The notes: generated by a model from the letters alone, not told the origin. 64,000 bases of DNA from an uncultured Massilia sp. (GCF_913773735.1 NZ_CAJYEB010000021.1:1-64000); one strand, 5' to 3'; positions 15,369-24,294 are shown, counted from the stretch's first letter. Made by a program: numbers and translations.

Positions 15369-15444
15369 TGGTGCCGGCTGCAGGACTCGAACCCGCCACC
15401 TGATGATTACAAATCAACTGCTCTACCTGATGAGCTAAGCCGGC
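15369..15444 (-). tRNA. tRNA-Thr (anticodon TGT)
   Basis: Read on the minus strand, 15444-15369 folds as a tRNA. The acceptor stem GCCGGCT pairs with AGCCGGC, the D-arm has TAGCTCATCAGGTAGAGCA, the anticodon loop is TTTGTAA giving anticodon TGT, and the T-arm has GCGGGTTCGAGTCCTGC. The terminal CCA is encoded. It reads ACN threonine codons and appears to be the integration site of the island to its left. Confidence 0.95.
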
Positions 15445-15465
15445 AATGTGGCGAGAATTATACCC

Positions 15466-15939
15466 TTATTTGATACGGGTCAACGTCGGCCGTCCGCCTT
15501 TTTTGGGCGGTTCGTTGTCGCCGTCCGGCTGCGACGGCGCTTCCGACGCGTTCGGCACCGCCGACAGCCCCGGCCCAGCGGCAGGTTCCACGGCAGGAGA
15601 CGCCGGCGCCGGCGTCTCGGCCGCCGTCGTGCTCACGTCGAAGGCCATGCCCTGGCCGTTTTCGTTGGCGTAGATCGCCAGCACGTTGTGCACCGGGATG
15701 TACAGCTCGCGCGAGACGCCGTTGAAGCGGGCGCGGAAGGTGATGGCGTCGTTGTCCATCTTCAGGCCCGATGTGGCGCCGTAGCTGATGTTCAGGATGA
15801 TCTCGCCCTTCTTGACGTATTCCATCGGGACGGTGGTCGCGGCGTCGACCTTGACGGCCAGGTAGGGCGTGTAGCCGCTGTCCGTGCACCATTCGTAGAT
15901 GGCACGCAGCAGGTACGGCTTGGTGGAGATGTCGGGCAT
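15466..15939 (-). CDS. sspB: ClpXP specificity-enhancing adaptor SspB
   Basis: SspB binds ssrA-tagged proteins and the ClpX N-domain and speeds delivery of tagged proteins to ClpXP. The ATG at 15939 gives 157 residues starting MPDISTKPYLLRAIYEWC, which matches the family start; the frame is open 24 codons further but without family similarity. The substrate-binding core (TPYLAVKVD; EIILNISYGATSGLKM; ITFRARFNGVSRELYIPV; VLAIYANENGQGMAF) takes the first ~105 residues. A flexible Ala/Pro/Glu-rich linker follows, and the end KKGGRPTLTRIK is the expected ClpX-docking tail. It lies downstream of sspA, the usual arrangement. Confidence 0.93.
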   Translation of the reverse strand: MPDISTKPYLLRAIYEWCTDSGYTPYLAVKVDAATTVPMEYVKKGEIILNISYGATSGLKMDNDAITFRARFNGVSRELYIPVHNVLAIYANENGQGMAFDVSTTAAETPAPASPAVEPAAGPGLSAVPNASEAPSQPDGDNEPPKKGGRPTLTRIK

Positions 15940-16019
15940 GTTCGGGATCGCAATGAAACGGAAGTCACAGGCAGTGTACTTCGATTCGCCGGCGGCGTCG
16001 AAGCAGGGCATGCAACGGT

Positions 16020-16043
16020 GTCCGGCGGCGCCAGCCGCCGGAC
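16020..16043 (-). repeat. Perfect hairpin between sspA and sspB
   Basis: GTCCGGCGGC (16020-16029) and GCCGCCGGAC (16034-16043) form a perfect ten-base stem with a four-base loop, directly after the sspA stop. There is no T-run, so it is more likely an mRNA-stabilising or attenuating element in the sspA-sspB transcript than a terminator. Confidence 0.5.
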
Positions 16044-16050
16044 GGGAAGA

Positions 16051-16662
16051 TCAGCGGCGCATGACCTTTTCGGACGGGGTCAGCGCTTCGATGTAGGCCG
16101 GGCGCGAGAAGATGCGCTCGGCGTATTTCATCAGCGGGGCCGCGGTCTTCGACAGTTCGATGCCGTAGTGGTCCAGGCGCCACAGCAGCGGGGCGATGGC
16201 CACGTCCAGCATCGAGAATTCGTCGCCCAGCATGTACTTGTTCTTCAGGAACAGCGGCGCCAGCGTCGTCAGGCGGTCGCGGATTTCGGCGCGGGCCTTG
16301 TCGTGGCTCTTGTCGCCGACCTTGCTGCGCTCGTTTTCCAGCGTGTTCACGTGGACGAACAGCTCTTTTTCGAAGTTGAACAGCATCAGGCGGGCGCGGG
16401 CGCGCATCAGCGGGTCGGCCGGCATCAGTTGCGGGTGCGGGAAGCGTTCGTCGATGTACTCGTTGATGATGTTCGATTCGTACAGGATCAGTTCGCGCTC
16501 GACCAGGATCGGCACCTGGCCGTACGGGTTCATCGTGGAGATGTCTTCCGGCTTGTTGAACAGGTCGACGTCGCGCACCTCGAAGTCCATGCCCTTTTCG
16601 AACAGGACGAGGCGGCAGCGTTGGGAGAACGGGCACGTGGTGCCGGAATAGAGAACCATCAT
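16051..16662 (-). CDS. sspA: Stringent starvation protein A (GST-fold)
   Basis: A 203-residue GST-fold protein that binds RNA polymerase and modulates transcription in stationary phase. The N-terminal thioredoxin-like half has SGTTCPFSQRCRLVLFEKG and the PYGQVPILVERELILYES block that in GSTs contacts glutathione. The helical C-terminal half contains SMLDVAIAPLLWRLDHYGI. The start is preceded by AAGGAACT. It is followed by sspB and sits downstream of the cytochrome bc1 genes, the usual betaproteobacterial order. Confidence 0.95.
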   Translation of the reverse strand: MMVLYSGTTCPFSQRCRLVLFEKGMDFEVRDVDLFNKPEDISTMNPYGQVPILVERELILYESNIINEYIDERFPHPQLMPADPLMRARARLMLFNFEKELFVHVNTLENERSKVGDKSHDKARAEIRDRLTTLAPLFLKNKYMLGDEFSMLDVAIAPLLWRLDHYGIELSKTAAPLMKYAERIFSRPAYIEALTPSEKVMRR

Positions 16663-16802
16663 GGTTTATAGTTCCTTCAAGTAACAAAGGGGTGAGGCCA
16701 CGCGGCCCACCCCAGAATAGACATTGCTCGCATTATAACCGGGCAACTGCGCCGGGCAACTGCGTAAGGCAACTGCGCCAGGCGCCGGCACGGGCAATCA
16801 GC

Positions 16803-17564
16803 TCACTTTACGCCTTTCCAATACGACTCGTTCAGGCGCCAGGCAAGGAACGCGAACAGCGACAGGAAGATCACCACGATCGCGCCGAGGCGCTTGCGCA
16901 GGTCGCGTGTCGGTTCGGCCATCCAGCTCATGTAGGCGACCAGGTCGGCGACCTGGGCATCGAATTCCTGCGTGGTCATCGTGCCCGGCGTCACCTGCTC
17001 GAAGCCGTCGAAGCGGTGCACGGTCTTGCCCTTCTCGTGCGGGTCCGCTTCCTCGACCATCTTGATGGTGCGCACGCCCTGCATTTCCCACAGCACGTGC
17101 GGCATCGCCACGTTCGGCACGACCAGGTTGTTCCAGCCGGTCGGGCGGGCGTCGTCCTTGTAGAACGAGCGCAGGTAGGTGTACAGGTAGTCGGCGCCGC
17201 TGCCGGCGCTGGACGCCTTGGCGCGCGCGATCACCGTCAGGTCCGGCGGCACGGCGCCGAACCACGCTTTCGCATCGGCCGGACGCATCGCGATATTCAT
17301 CATGTCGCCCACTTTTTCGCCCGAGAACAGCAGGTTGTTCTTGATCTGGTCCTCGTTCAGGCCCAGGTCGCGCAGGCGGTTGTAGCGCATCGACGACGCC
17401 GAGTGGCAGTTCAGGCAGTAGTTGACGAACAGCTTGGCGCCGTTCTGCAGCGAGGCGATGTCGCTGCGCTCCGGCGCGCGGTCCAGCGCCACGCCGCCTT
17501 CGCTGGCGAACACGAGTCCCGGCAACAGCGCCAGGACCGCGAGCAATTTCTTCGAAAAGTTCAT
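16803..17564 (-). CDS. petC: Cytochrome c1 of the bc1 complex
   Basis: A 253-residue membrane-anchored c-type cytochrome. A signal peptide (MNFSKKLLAVLALLPGLVFA) leads to the haem-binding CLNCH motif at about residues 50-54. Met in NIAMRPADAKAWFG is a candidate sixth ligand region. A C-terminal membrane helix (GAIVVIFLSLFAFLAWRL) anchors it. The ATG at 17564 is preceded by AAAGGACA. It takes electrons from the Rieske protein and passes them to a soluble or oxidase-bound cytochrome. It is the third gene of petA-petB-petC. Confidence 0.95.
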   Translation of the reverse strand: MNFSKKLLAVLALLPGLVFASEGGVALDRAPERSDIASLQNGAKLFVNYCLNCHSASSMRYNRLRDLGLNEDQIKNNLLFSGEKVGDMMNIAMRPADAKAWFGAVPPDLTVIARAKASSAGSGADYLYTYLRSFYKDDARPTGWNNLVVPNVAMPHVLWEMQGVRTIKMVEEADPHEKGKTVHRFDGFEQVTPGTMTTQEFDAQVADLVAYMSWMAEPTRDLRKRLGAIVVIFLSLFAFLAWRLNESYWKGVK

Positions 17565-17590
17565 GGTTGTCCTTTGGCTAGTTTCCAGCA

Positions 17591-19003
17591 TCAATGCGGG
17601 GTGAAGGTGACACGGGTCGGGACCGGCTTGAAGCGGCCCCAGGTGCTCCACCACGGCATCAGGAGGAAGAAGCTGAAGTACAACAGCGTGCAGGCCTGGG
17701 CCAGCAGCGTGAAGGCCGGCGTCGGCAACTGGGTGCCGAGATAACCCAGCACCAGAAAGGCGACGAAGAACACGCCGTACACGGTCTTGTGCCAGTTCGG
17801 ACGGTAGCGGATCGAGCGCACCGGCGAATGGTCGAGCCAAGGCAGCAGGGCCAGGATCACGACGGCCGAGCCGAACAGCACCACGCCCCAGAACTTCGCG
17901 TCGAGCACCTGCGGCAGCATGCCGATCTCGAGCACGATGGCGAGCACGGTGATGCCGAGCTTGGTCTTCTGCGACAGGCGCGAGCGCAGCCAGATGAACA
18001 CGACGTAGGCGGCCAGGCCGGCCATCACGACCCACATGAAGTCGGACGTGGTGGCGCGCAGCACCGAGTAGAACGGCGTGAAGTACCAGGTCGGGGCGAT
18101 GTGCGGCGGGGTCTTGAGCGAGTCGGCCGGGATGAAGTTGTTGTACTCCAGGAAGTAGCCGCCCATTTCCGGCGCGAAAAACACGATGGCGCTGTAGATC
18201 AGCAGGAACATCGACACGCCGAACAGGTCCTTGGTCGTGTAGTACGGATGCGACGGGATGGCGTCGACGCCGTGGCCGTCCGGGCCCAGGTTTTCCTTGA
18301 CCTCGATGCCGTCCGGGTTGTTCGAGCCGACTTCGTGCAGCGCGATCAGGTGGGCGGCCACCAGGCCCAGCAGCACCAGCGGGATCGCGATCACGTGGAA
18401 GGCGAAGAAGCGGTTCAGGGTGGCGTCCGACACCACGTAGTCGCCGCGGATCCACAGCGACAGGTCGTTGCCGATCACGGGAATCGCGCCGAACAGGTTG
18501 ACGATCACCTGGGCGCCCCAGTACGACATCTGGCCCCAGGGCAGCAGGTAGCCGAAGAAGGCCTCGGCCATCAGGCACAGGAAGATCGCGAAGCCGAACA
18601 GCCAGATCAGCTCGCGCGGCTTGCGGTAGGAGCCGTACAGCAGGCCCCGGGTCATGTGCAGGTAGACGACGATGAAGAAGGCCGAGGCGCCGGTCGAGTG
18701 CATGTAGCGCACCAGCCAGCCCCAGGGCACTTCCTTCATGATGTACTCGACCGAGCCGAACGCAAGGTTGGCGTCAGGCTTGTAGTGCATCGTGAGGAAG
18801 ATGCCGGTGACGATCTGCAGCACCAGCACCAGCATGGCCAGCGAGCCGAACAGGTACCAGACGTTGAAGTTCTTCGGTGCGTAGTACTTGCCCCACTGGT
18901 CGTTCCACAGCTTGGTCAGCGGGAAGCGGTCGTCGACCCAGGCCAGCGCCTTGTCGCCGGCCGGCGCGTCGGCCGGAAGCTTGGTTTCCTTGAACGCGCC
19001 CAT
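17591..19003 (-). CDS. petB: Cytochrome b of the bc1 complex
   Basis: A 470-residue polytopic membrane protein that carries the two b haems and both quinone sites. The haem ligands are visible in RYMHSTGASAFFIVVYLH and in the FAFHVIAIPL and VAAHLIALHE helices. At the quinol-oxidation site the sequence is IAPTWYFTPFYSVLR, with PTWY where many organisms have PEWY. A variant lacking the Glu (often PVWY) is known in beta- and gammaproteobacteria. A GAGG ribosome site lies before the ATG, and only one base separates it from the petA stop, so the two are co-translated. Confidence 0.96.
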   Translation of the reverse strand: MGAFKETKLPADAPAGDKALAWVDDRFPLTKLWNDQWGKYYAPKNFNVWYLFGSLAMLVLVLQIVTGIFLTMHYKPDANLAFGSVEYIMKEVPWGWLVRYMHSTGASAFFIVVYLHMTRGLLYGSYRKPRELIWLFGFAIFLCLMAEAFFGYLLPWGQMSYWGAQVIVNLFGAIPVIGNDLSLWIRGDYVVSDATLNRFFAFHVIAIPLVLLGLVAAHLIALHEVGSNNPDGIEVKENLGPDGHGVDAIPSHPYYTTKDLFGVSMFLLIYSAIVFFAPEMGGYFLEYNNFIPADSLKTPPHIAPTWYFTPFYSVLRATTSDFMWVVMAGLAAYVVFIWLRSRLSQKTKLGITVLAIVLEIGMLPQVLDAKFWGVVLFGSAVVILALLPWLDHSPVRSIRYRPNWHKTVYGVFFVAFLVLGYLGTQLPTPAFTLLAQACTLLYFSFFLLMPWWSTWGRFKPVPTRVTFTPH

Positions 19004-19004
19004 G

Positions 19005-19619
19005 TTATGCCTCGCCTTTCTCGTCTTTGCCGATCACCATCTTGTTATCGGACAGATACATATAGGGGGGAACATCGAGGTTGGCCGGCGCCGGCTTGTT
19101 CTTGAAGACGCGGCCGGCCAGGTCGAAGGTGGAGCCGTGGCACGGGCACAGGAAGCCGCCGTGCCAGTCGTCCGGCAGGTTGGGCTGGGGGCCTTCGGTG
19201 AAGCGGGAGGAGGGCGAGCAGCCCAGGTGGGAGCAGATGCCCACCGTGACCAGCACTTCCTTGTGCTCGGGGCGCGCGCGGAATTCGTTCTTGGCGTACT
19301 CCGGCATGTCGATCTGGAACGACTTGTCGGACTTCGGATCGGCCACCAGATTGTCGTTCTTCGGCAGGCTGGCCATCATTTCCGGTGTCCGGCGCAGGAT
19401 CCACACCGGCTTGCCGCGCCATTCCACCACTTTCATTTCGCCGGGCTTGACGTCGGAGATGTCCACTTCGACGGGAGCGCCGGCGGCCTTCGCTCGCTCG
19501 GACGGCTGTAGCGTGCTGACCAGTACCCCGGCCGTTGAAACACCGACAACCCCGCCCGCCGCGCATGTAGCCACGAGCAAGCCTCGCCGGCCCGTATCGA
19601 CCTGCTTCTCATTACTCAT
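19005..19619 (-). CDS. petA: Rieske iron-sulfur subunit of the bc1 complex
   Basis: A 204-residue Rieske protein. The start at 19619 (MSNEKQVDTGRRGLLVAT) is preferred over one six codons upstream because GGAG lies six bases before it. The twin-arginine signal TGRRGLLVAT and the hydrophobic stretch after it form the Tat-exported membrane anchor. The 2Fe-2S ligands are in CSHLGC and CPCHG, with the usual disulfide Cys in each. It passes electrons from quinol to cytochrome c1 and is first in the pet operon. Confidence 0.96.
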   Translation of the reverse strand: MSNEKQVDTGRRGLLVATCAAGGVVGVSTAGVLVSTLQPSERAKAAGAPVEVDISDVKPGEMKVVEWRGKPVWILRRTPEMMASLPKNDNLVADPKSDKSFQIDMPEYAKNEFRARPEHKEVLVTVGICSHLGCSPSSRFTEGPQPNLPDDWHGGFLCPCHGSTFDLAGRVFKNKPAPANLDVPPYMYLSDNKMVIGKDEKGEA

Positions 19620-19700
19620 ACCAACTCCGTTCGTCAAATGCGAATGATGATTGCAACGAAAAATGTTGCAATGCAGTAAAAACCCTTCTGGTAACGAGCC

Positions 19701-19706
19701 ATTATA
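19701..19706 (-). promoter_or_regulatory. Putative -10 box for petABC
   Basis: The minus-strand sequence reads CACATATAATGG, giving a perfect TATAAT about 80 bases upstream of the petA start. No good -35 box is visible at the usual spacing (best TTTAGT), so activation by a regulator is possible. The 267-base gap to mscL is AT-rich and must hold divergent promoters. Confidence 0.45.
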
Positions 19707-19885
19707 TGTGAACAGTTTTGCAAACTAAAGAATAACCCTTTGCATTACTAAGGCGCTGTTCACAATATGCATTTTCTTTAGAAACACTTTTGACAGTAGG
19801 GGATTGCTCTAGGGAGACACGACACAAGATTCCTGTATCATCGTCTTGGAAATACAACATTTTTAAAAGGACAAGGAGGGCCAGG

Positions 19886-20320
19886 ATGGCGATGTTCGAA
19901 GAATTCAAGAAATTTGCCATGAAAGGCAACGTGGTCGACCTTGCCGTCGGCGTCATCATCGGCGGTGCCTTCGGCAAGATCGTCGACTCGCTGGTGCAGG
20001 ACGTGATCATGCCGCCGATCGGCAAGCTGTTCGGCGGCCTGGACTTCGCCAGCTACTACATTCCGCTGAACGGCCAGGCCTACGGCCTGTCGCTGGCCGA
20101 AGCCAAGAAGGCCGGCGCCGTGCTGGCCTACGGCAACTTCATCACGATCCTGCTGAACTTCCTGATCCTGGCCTTTGTCATCTTCCAGATGGTGCGCCTG
20201 ATGAACCGCCTGCGTCACTCCTTGCAGCGCGAGGAAGACGCCAAGCCGGCCGCCCCGCCCCCGCCGCCGCCCGAGGACATCCTCCTGCTGCGCGAGATCC
20301 GGGATTCCCTGAAAAAATAA
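19886..20320 (+). CDS. mscL: Large-conductance mechanosensitive channel
   Basis: A 144-residue inner-membrane channel that opens under membrane tension to release solutes on hypo-osmotic shock. The start [20 protein letters not shown] is typical, with a strong ribosome site (AAGGAGGG) before the ATG at 19886. The first transmembrane helix is [19 protein letters not shown] and the second is [19 protein letters not shown]. The C-terminal bundle includes a poly-proline stretch ([13 protein letters not shown]) before the LLREIRDSL end. Confidence 0.96.
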   Translation: MAMFEEFKKFAMKGNVVDLAVGVIIGGAFGKIVDSLVQDVIMPPIGKLFGGLDFASYYIPLNGQAYGLSLAEAKKAGAVLAYGNFITILLNFLILAFVIFQMVRLMNRLRHSLQREEDAKPAAPPPPPPEDILLLREIRDSLKK

Positions 20321-20333
20321 CCTGGATAACACC

Positions 20334-21494
20334 ATGCGCCGCTACTGGCTGCTGTTCGCCCAGACCGTCACGATCGCGCTCGGCGTGCTCGCCGCACTCC
20401 TCGCGGTGCTCGCCGTCGTGCGGCCGGGGTGGCTGGAGCGTGCGCCGGCGCGCGTCACGGTCGGCGGCGCGGGGCAGCCGGTGCCGGTGCTGCAGGCGGC
20501 GGACGGCGCCGCACCCGGCAGCTTCCGCGAGGCGGCCGGGCGCGCGATGCCGGCGGTGGTCAACATCCTCACCAGCAAGGCGATGCGCGATGCGCACCCG
20601 CTGCTCAAGGACCCGTTCTTCCGCCGCTTCTTCGGCGACAAGCTGCCGCCGCAGGAGCAGATGGCCAGCCTGGGTTCCGGCGTGATCGTCAGCAGCGACG
20701 GCTACATCCTCACCAACTACCACGTGATCGAAGGCGCCGACGAGATCGAGGTCGGCCTGGCCGACGGCCGCAAGGCCGCCGCGACCATCGTCGGCACCGA
20801 TCCCGAGACCGACCTGGCCGTGATCCGCATCCGCGCCGACCGCCTGCCGGTGATCGTGCTGGGCGATCCGGCCCGGGCGCGCGTGGGCGACGTGGTGCTG
20901 GCCATCGGCAATCCGTTCGGCGTCGGCCAGACGGTCACGCTGGGCATCATTTCCGCGCTGGGCCGCAACAACCTGCACATCAACCACTTCGAGAACTTCA
21001 TCCAGACCGACGCCGCGATCAACTTCGGCAACTCGGGCGGCGCGCTGGTCGATACGCGCGGCAACCTGCTCGGCATCAATTCGGCGATCTATTCGCAGAC
21101 CGGTGGCTCGGTGGGCATCGGCTTCGCGATCCCGGTCACCACGGCCAAGAGCGTGCTCGACGCCATCGTCAAGCACGGCCAGGTGGTGCGCGGCTGGATC
21201 GGCGTCGAATCCCAGGACATCACGCCGGAACTGGCGCGCAGCTTCGGCCTGGGGCGCGAGGAGGGCGCGATCATCGCCGGCGTCGTGCGCGGCAGCCCGG
21301 CCGACCGCGCCGGCGTGCGTCCGGGCGACATCCTGCTCGCCGTCGAGGGCAAGCGGGTCGCCAGCACCAACGACATGATGAACCTGATTGCCGACCTGCC
21401 GCCGGGCGGCAAGGCCACGCTGACCGTGATGCGCAAGAACCGCGAGGCGAAGCTCGACGTCACCGTCGGCCGGCGCCCGCGCCAGACTCCCTGA
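20334..21494 (+). CDS. DegS/HtrA-type periplasmic serine protease
   Basis: A 386-residue protein with one N-terminal membrane helix (about residues 9-29), a trypsin-like protease domain and a single PDZ domain, the layout of DegS/AlgW rather than of two-PDZ DegP. The catalytic residues appear as His130 in TNYHV, Asp160 in ETDLAV and Ser234 in GNSGGAL. The PDZ part contains GAIIAGVVRGSPADRAGVRPG. DegS-like proteases sense misfolded outer-membrane proteins and start the envelope stress response. It follows mscL with a 13-base gap and may be co-transcribed. Confidence 0.9.
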   Translation: MRRYWLLFAQTVTIALGVLAALLAVLAVVRPGWLERAPARVTVGGAGQPVPVLQAADGAAPGSFREAAGRAMPAVVNILTSKAMRDAHPLLKDPFFRRFFGDKLPPQEQMASLGSGVIVSSDGYILTNYHVIEGADEIEVGLADGRKAAATIVGTDPETDLAVIRIRADRLPVIVLGDPARARVGDVVLAIGNPFGVGQTVTLGIISALGRNNLHINHFENFIQTDAAINFGNSGGALVDTRGNLLGINSAIYSQTGGSVGIGFAIPVTTAKSVLDAIVKHGQVVRGWIGVESQDITPELARSFGLGREEGAIIAGVVRGSPADRAGVRPGDILLAVEGKRVASTNDMMNLIADLPPGGKATLTVMRKNREAKLDVTVGRRPRQTP

Positions 21495-21524
21495 AACCCG
21501 TTGTACACGACACCGACGATATCC

Positions 21525-22214
21525 ATGCACCTGCGCGACCTGACGCAATTCCTGACCGAGCTCCGCGAGAACAACACCCGTCCCTGGTTCATCATGAACA
21601 AGCCGCGCTACGACATCCTGCGCGTCGAGTTCCTCGATGTGCTCACCGAGCTGATCAAGGAGATCGGCAAGTTCGACCGGCAGATCCTCGCCTGCGACCC
21701 GAAGAAGGCGATGTTCCGCTTCCAGCGTGACACCCGCTTCTCCCACGACAAGACCCCGTACAAGACGCATTTCTCGGCCGGTATCGCGCCGGGCAACAAG
21801 CGCCGCCCCAGCGAGGGCGGCGGCCCGACCTATTATTTCCACATCGAGGCCGACGGCACGCTGCTGTTCGGCGCCGGCGAATACCTGCCGCCGCCGGCGC
21901 GGCTGAAGGCGATCCGCGAGCACGTGGTCAACGATGCGACAGGATTCTCCAAAATGTTGAAGAATAAACATCTGCGCGCGACCTATGGCGACCTGAATCC
22001 GGAAGACAAGCTGCAGCGCCCGCCCAAGGGCTTCGACCCCGCCCATCCGCTGGTCGACTACCTGAAGCTCAAGAGCTATTTCGTCTGGATCGAGACGAAG
22101 CTCGACATCAATGCCCCGGAAAAACTGGTGCCGCAGCTCGCGCAGGGATTCAAGGACGCCACCGCGCTGGTCACCTGGCTACGCGGGGTGCCGCAGGTTT
22201 TCGACGACGCGTAA
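21525..22214 (+). CDS. DUF2461 (TIGR02453) family protein
   Basis: A 229-residue cytosolic protein of a widespread family without an established function. Family features include FLTELRENNTRPWFIMNKPR near the start, FRFQRDTRFSHDKTPYKTHF in the middle, and GGPTYYFHIEADGTLLFGAG. I chose the ATG at 21525; a TTG at 21501 is also open, but neither has a strong ribosome site. It follows the protease gene by about 30 bases on the same strand. Confidence 0.85.
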   Translation: MHLRDLTQFLTELRENNTRPWFIMNKPRYDILRVEFLDVLTELIKEIGKFDRQILACDPKKAMFRFQRDTRFSHDKTPYKTHFSAGIAPGNKRRPSEGGGPTYYFHIEADGTLLFGAGEYLPPPARLKAIREHVVNDATGFSKMLKNKHLRATYGDLNPEDKLQRPPKGFDPAHPLVDYLKLKSYFVWIETKLDINAPEKLVPQLAQGFKDATALVTWLRGVPQVFDDA

Positions 22215-22230
22215 ATCAGGAGATTTGAAC

Positions 22231-22587
22231 ATGGCTTTGCAGCATGCAGTATCGGGGGAACGGATCGCGCTGCAGCGCGGCGAGGACGACATCGCGAACT
22301 TCACGTCGATTGCCCTGATCAAGACCGACCACATGGAACTGATCCGGCTGGTGCTGCCGACCGACAAGCCGATGCCCGAGCACAGCGTGGAAGGCGAGAT
22401 CACGCTGCTGTGCCTGGAAGGGGAAATCGCCTTCGAGGCCCACGGCCGCACGACGATCCTGCATCCGAACGACATGGTCTACCTGGCCGGCGGCGAACCG
22501 CATTCGGTGCGCGCCGTCAAGGACGCGGTGGCCCTCTTGACCATCCTGCTGCATCCGGGCGACAACAGCGGCGGGCCGGTGCGCTAG
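22231..22587 (+). CDS. Cupin-domain protein
   Basis: A 118-residue single-domain cupin. Strands of the beta-barrel are visible in LVLPTDKPMPEHSVEGEITL and ILHPNDMVYLAGGEPHSV. The metal-binding His and Glu positions (PEHSVEGE and PHSV) fit the family, although the first motif is degenerate. AGGAG precedes the ATG. The substrate is unknown; small cupins of this kind often bind a metal or act as simple sensors. It is probably co-transcribed with the DUF2461 gene, 16 bases upstream. Confidence 0.8.
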   Translation: MALQHAVSGERIALQRGEDDIANFTSIALIKTDHMELIRLVLPTDKPMPEHSVEGEITLLCLEGEIAFEAHGRTTILHPNDMVYLAGGEPHSVRAVKDAVALLTILLHPGDNSGGPVR

Positions 22588-22646
22588 GGGTCCGCGCCCG
22601 GTTTTTCTTTCGGGGCGCCGGCCCCGGTTTCCGGCCACGCCCCGTA

Positions 22647-22669
22647 GGGTGCGCACCCCGTGCGCACCC
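22647..22669. repeat. GTGCGCACCC palindromic repeat
   Basis: GGGTGCGCAC and GTGCGCACCC form a perfect ten-base stem with a three-base loop, in the 111-base gap between the convergent cupin and gpsA genes. Related GTAG-GGTGCGCAC sequences recur downstream of metK (58841-58917). It may act as a bidirectional terminator or be a dispersed REP-like element. Confidence 0.55.
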
Positions 22670-22698
22670 TGCACGGCCGCTGGCATCGCCGCGAACCG

Positions 22699-23739
22699 CT
22701 ACGCCAGCTCGTTACGCGGATCCCGCTCCATCAGCTGCGCCACCATGTCCGGCGCCGCATCCCCGTCGAACAGCACGCCCGCCACCGCATTGGTGATCGG
22801 CATGTCCACGCCCATCCTGGCCGCCAGCTCGCGTACCGCCTTGGCGCAGGGCACGCCTTCGGCCACGTGGCCGAGTTCCCTGACGATCTGGTCGAGCGGC
22901 TTGCCCTGGGCCAGTGCCAGGCCGACGCGGCGGTTGCGCGACAGGTCGCCCGTGCAGGTCAGGATCAGGTCGCCCATGCCGGTCAGGCCCATGAAGGTGC
23001 CGGCCTGCGCGCCCAGGGCGGTGCCCAGGCGCGTGATCTCGGCCAGGCCGCGCGTGATCAGCGCCGCGCGCGCGTTCAGGCCCAGTCCCAGGCCGTCGGC
23101 CGTGCCGGTGGCGATCGCCAGGATGTTCTTCACCGCGCCGCCCACCTCGACGCCGACGAGGTCGTCGCAGGAATAGACGCGGATGTTATTGCCGTGCACC
23201 AGCGACACGACGCGCTCGCGCAAGGCGGCCGACGCCGACGCCACGGTCAGCGCGCACGGCAGGCCGCGCGCCACTTCCTGGGCGAACGAGGGGCCGGACA
23301 GCGCGGCGCCGGGCACGTCGTCGCCCAGCACCTCGTGCACCACCTGGTGCGGCAGCAGGCCGGTGCCGTATTCGAAACCCTTGCACAGCCAGACGACGTT
23401 CGGGATCGCGCGGCCCTTGAGCCGTTCCAGCAGCGGGCGCAGGCCGGCCACGGGGCAGGCCAGGATCAGCAGCGGTTCCGCGCCCGGCGCGGCCGCGGCG
23501 CCGGACGCGACGTGGGCCACGGCGGCGTCGAGGTCGGCGCTCACCCGCAGCGTGTCCGGGAACGGGAAGCCGGCCAGGTAATCGGTATTGTCGCGGGCGG
23601 CGCCGAGGCGCGCCATCTGGTCGGGATTGCGGCCCCACAGCAGCACGTCGTGGCGCGCCGCCAGCGCGATCGCGACGGCGGTGCCCCAGGCGCCGGCGCC
23701 CAGGACGGTGATCGGTTGGGAGGATTTGACTTCTTGCAT
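22699..23739 (-). CDS. gpsA: NAD(P)H-dependent glycerol-3-phosphate dehydrogenase
   Basis: A 346-residue cytosolic enzyme that reduces dihydroxyacetone phosphate to sn-glycerol 3-phosphate for phospholipid synthesis. The nucleotide-binding motif is [16 protein letters not shown] near the start. [32 protein letters not shown] and [14 protein letters not shown] (with the catalytic Lys) are family signatures, as is [18 protein letters not shown] precedes the ATG. It is the last gene of the rhodanese-grxC-secB-SH3-gpsA run. Confidence 0.96.
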   Translation of the reverse strand: MQEVKSSQPITVLGAGAWGTAVAIALAARHDVLLWGRNPDQMARLGAARDNTDYLAGFPFPDTLRVSADLDAAVAHVASGAAAAPGAEPLLILACPVAGLRPLLERLKGRAIPNVVWLCKGFEYGTGLLPHQVVHEVLGDDVPGAALSGPSFAQEVARGLPCALTVASASAALRERVVSLVHGNNIRVYSCDDLVGVEVGGAVKNILAIATGTADGLGLGLNARAALITRGLAEITRLGTALGAQAGTFMGLTGMGDLILTCTGDLSRNRRVGLALAQGKPLDQIVRELGHVAEGVPCAKAVRELAARMGVDMPITNAVAGVLFDGDAAPDMVAQLMERDPRNELA

Positions 23740-23751
23740 GGGTCTCCTGGC

Positions 23752-24207
23752 TTAGATGCCCCAGATCTCGCTGGCCTTGACGTAGCCGCTGATGCCGTCG
23801 CGGTGGCGCACGCGCACCCATGGCCCGGCATCCGGGTCGACCAGCTCGAGCAGGACGTTCTTGTCGGCCGTCATGACGACGGGCGCATTGTCTTCCGGTG
23901 CGGAGCGTACCTTGGTGCCGGCCACGCGCACGATCACGTTGCGCTTCGCGGACAGGCCGCGCGCCTCGGTCCAGGCCATGTCGCCCGCGGCGTCGCGCAC
24001 CTTGACCCATTCGCCGTAGCTGAGCACCACCTCGACCGGCATGCCGCTGGGCGCCACGTACAACCTGGCGCCCTTGGCCGACGGGGCATCGTACAGCACG
24101 ACGGGGCGTGCGCCCACGGTCTTGAAATCGAAGGCATGGGCCGCGCACGAGACCAGCGACAGGATGCCGGCGGCAAGGAGACGGGAATGGCTGCGGATGG
24201 AGCGCAT
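23752..24207 (-). CDS. SH3-domain periplasmic protein
   Basis: A 151-residue exported protein with a signal peptide (HSRLLAAGILSLVSCAAHA). The mature part carries two bacterial SH3-like repeats: VLYDAPSAKGARLYVAPSGMP to EWVKVRDAAGDMAWTE, and VRVAGTKVRSAPEDNAPVV to GPWVRVRHRDGISGYVKASE. Such domains usually bind peptidoglycan or peptides in the envelope. It ends 12 bases before gpsA and is probably co-transcribed with it. It starts beyond the secB terminator hairpin. Confidence 0.85.
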   Translation of the reverse strand: MRSIRSHSRLLAAGILSLVSCAAHAFDFKTVGARPVVLYDAPSAKGARLYVAPSGMPVEVVLSYGEWVKVRDAAGDMAWTEARGLSAKRNVIVRVAGTKVRSAPEDNAPVVMTADKNVLLELVDPDAGPWVRVRHRDGISGYVKASEIWGI

Positions 24208-24248
24208 GGCTTGGCCTTTGGGAAAACGCGTCGCGCCGAAAGGCAGAA

Positions 24249-24294
24249 GAAAAAGGCGTCCGGCCCCGCCCCGGCAGGGCGGCGCGGGACGCCT
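24249..24294 (-). terminator. Rho-independent terminator after secB
   Basis: On the minus strand AGGCGTCC (24294-24287) pairs with GGACGCCT (24261-24254), with an inner GC-rich stem, and is followed by TTTTTCTTC. It lies just after the secB stop and should end or weaken transcription before the SH3 and gpsA genes. Confidence 0.75.

Noticed and set aside
19790..19795. TTGACA as -35 box of mscL
   Set aside because: There is no acceptable -10 box at 16-18 bases (the position reads GGAGAC), so a promoter cannot be supported.
20178..22046. 622-codon minus-strand frame opposite the DegS-like gene
   Set aside because: The plus strand encodes clear proteins with catalytic motifs; the antisense frame shows no family features.
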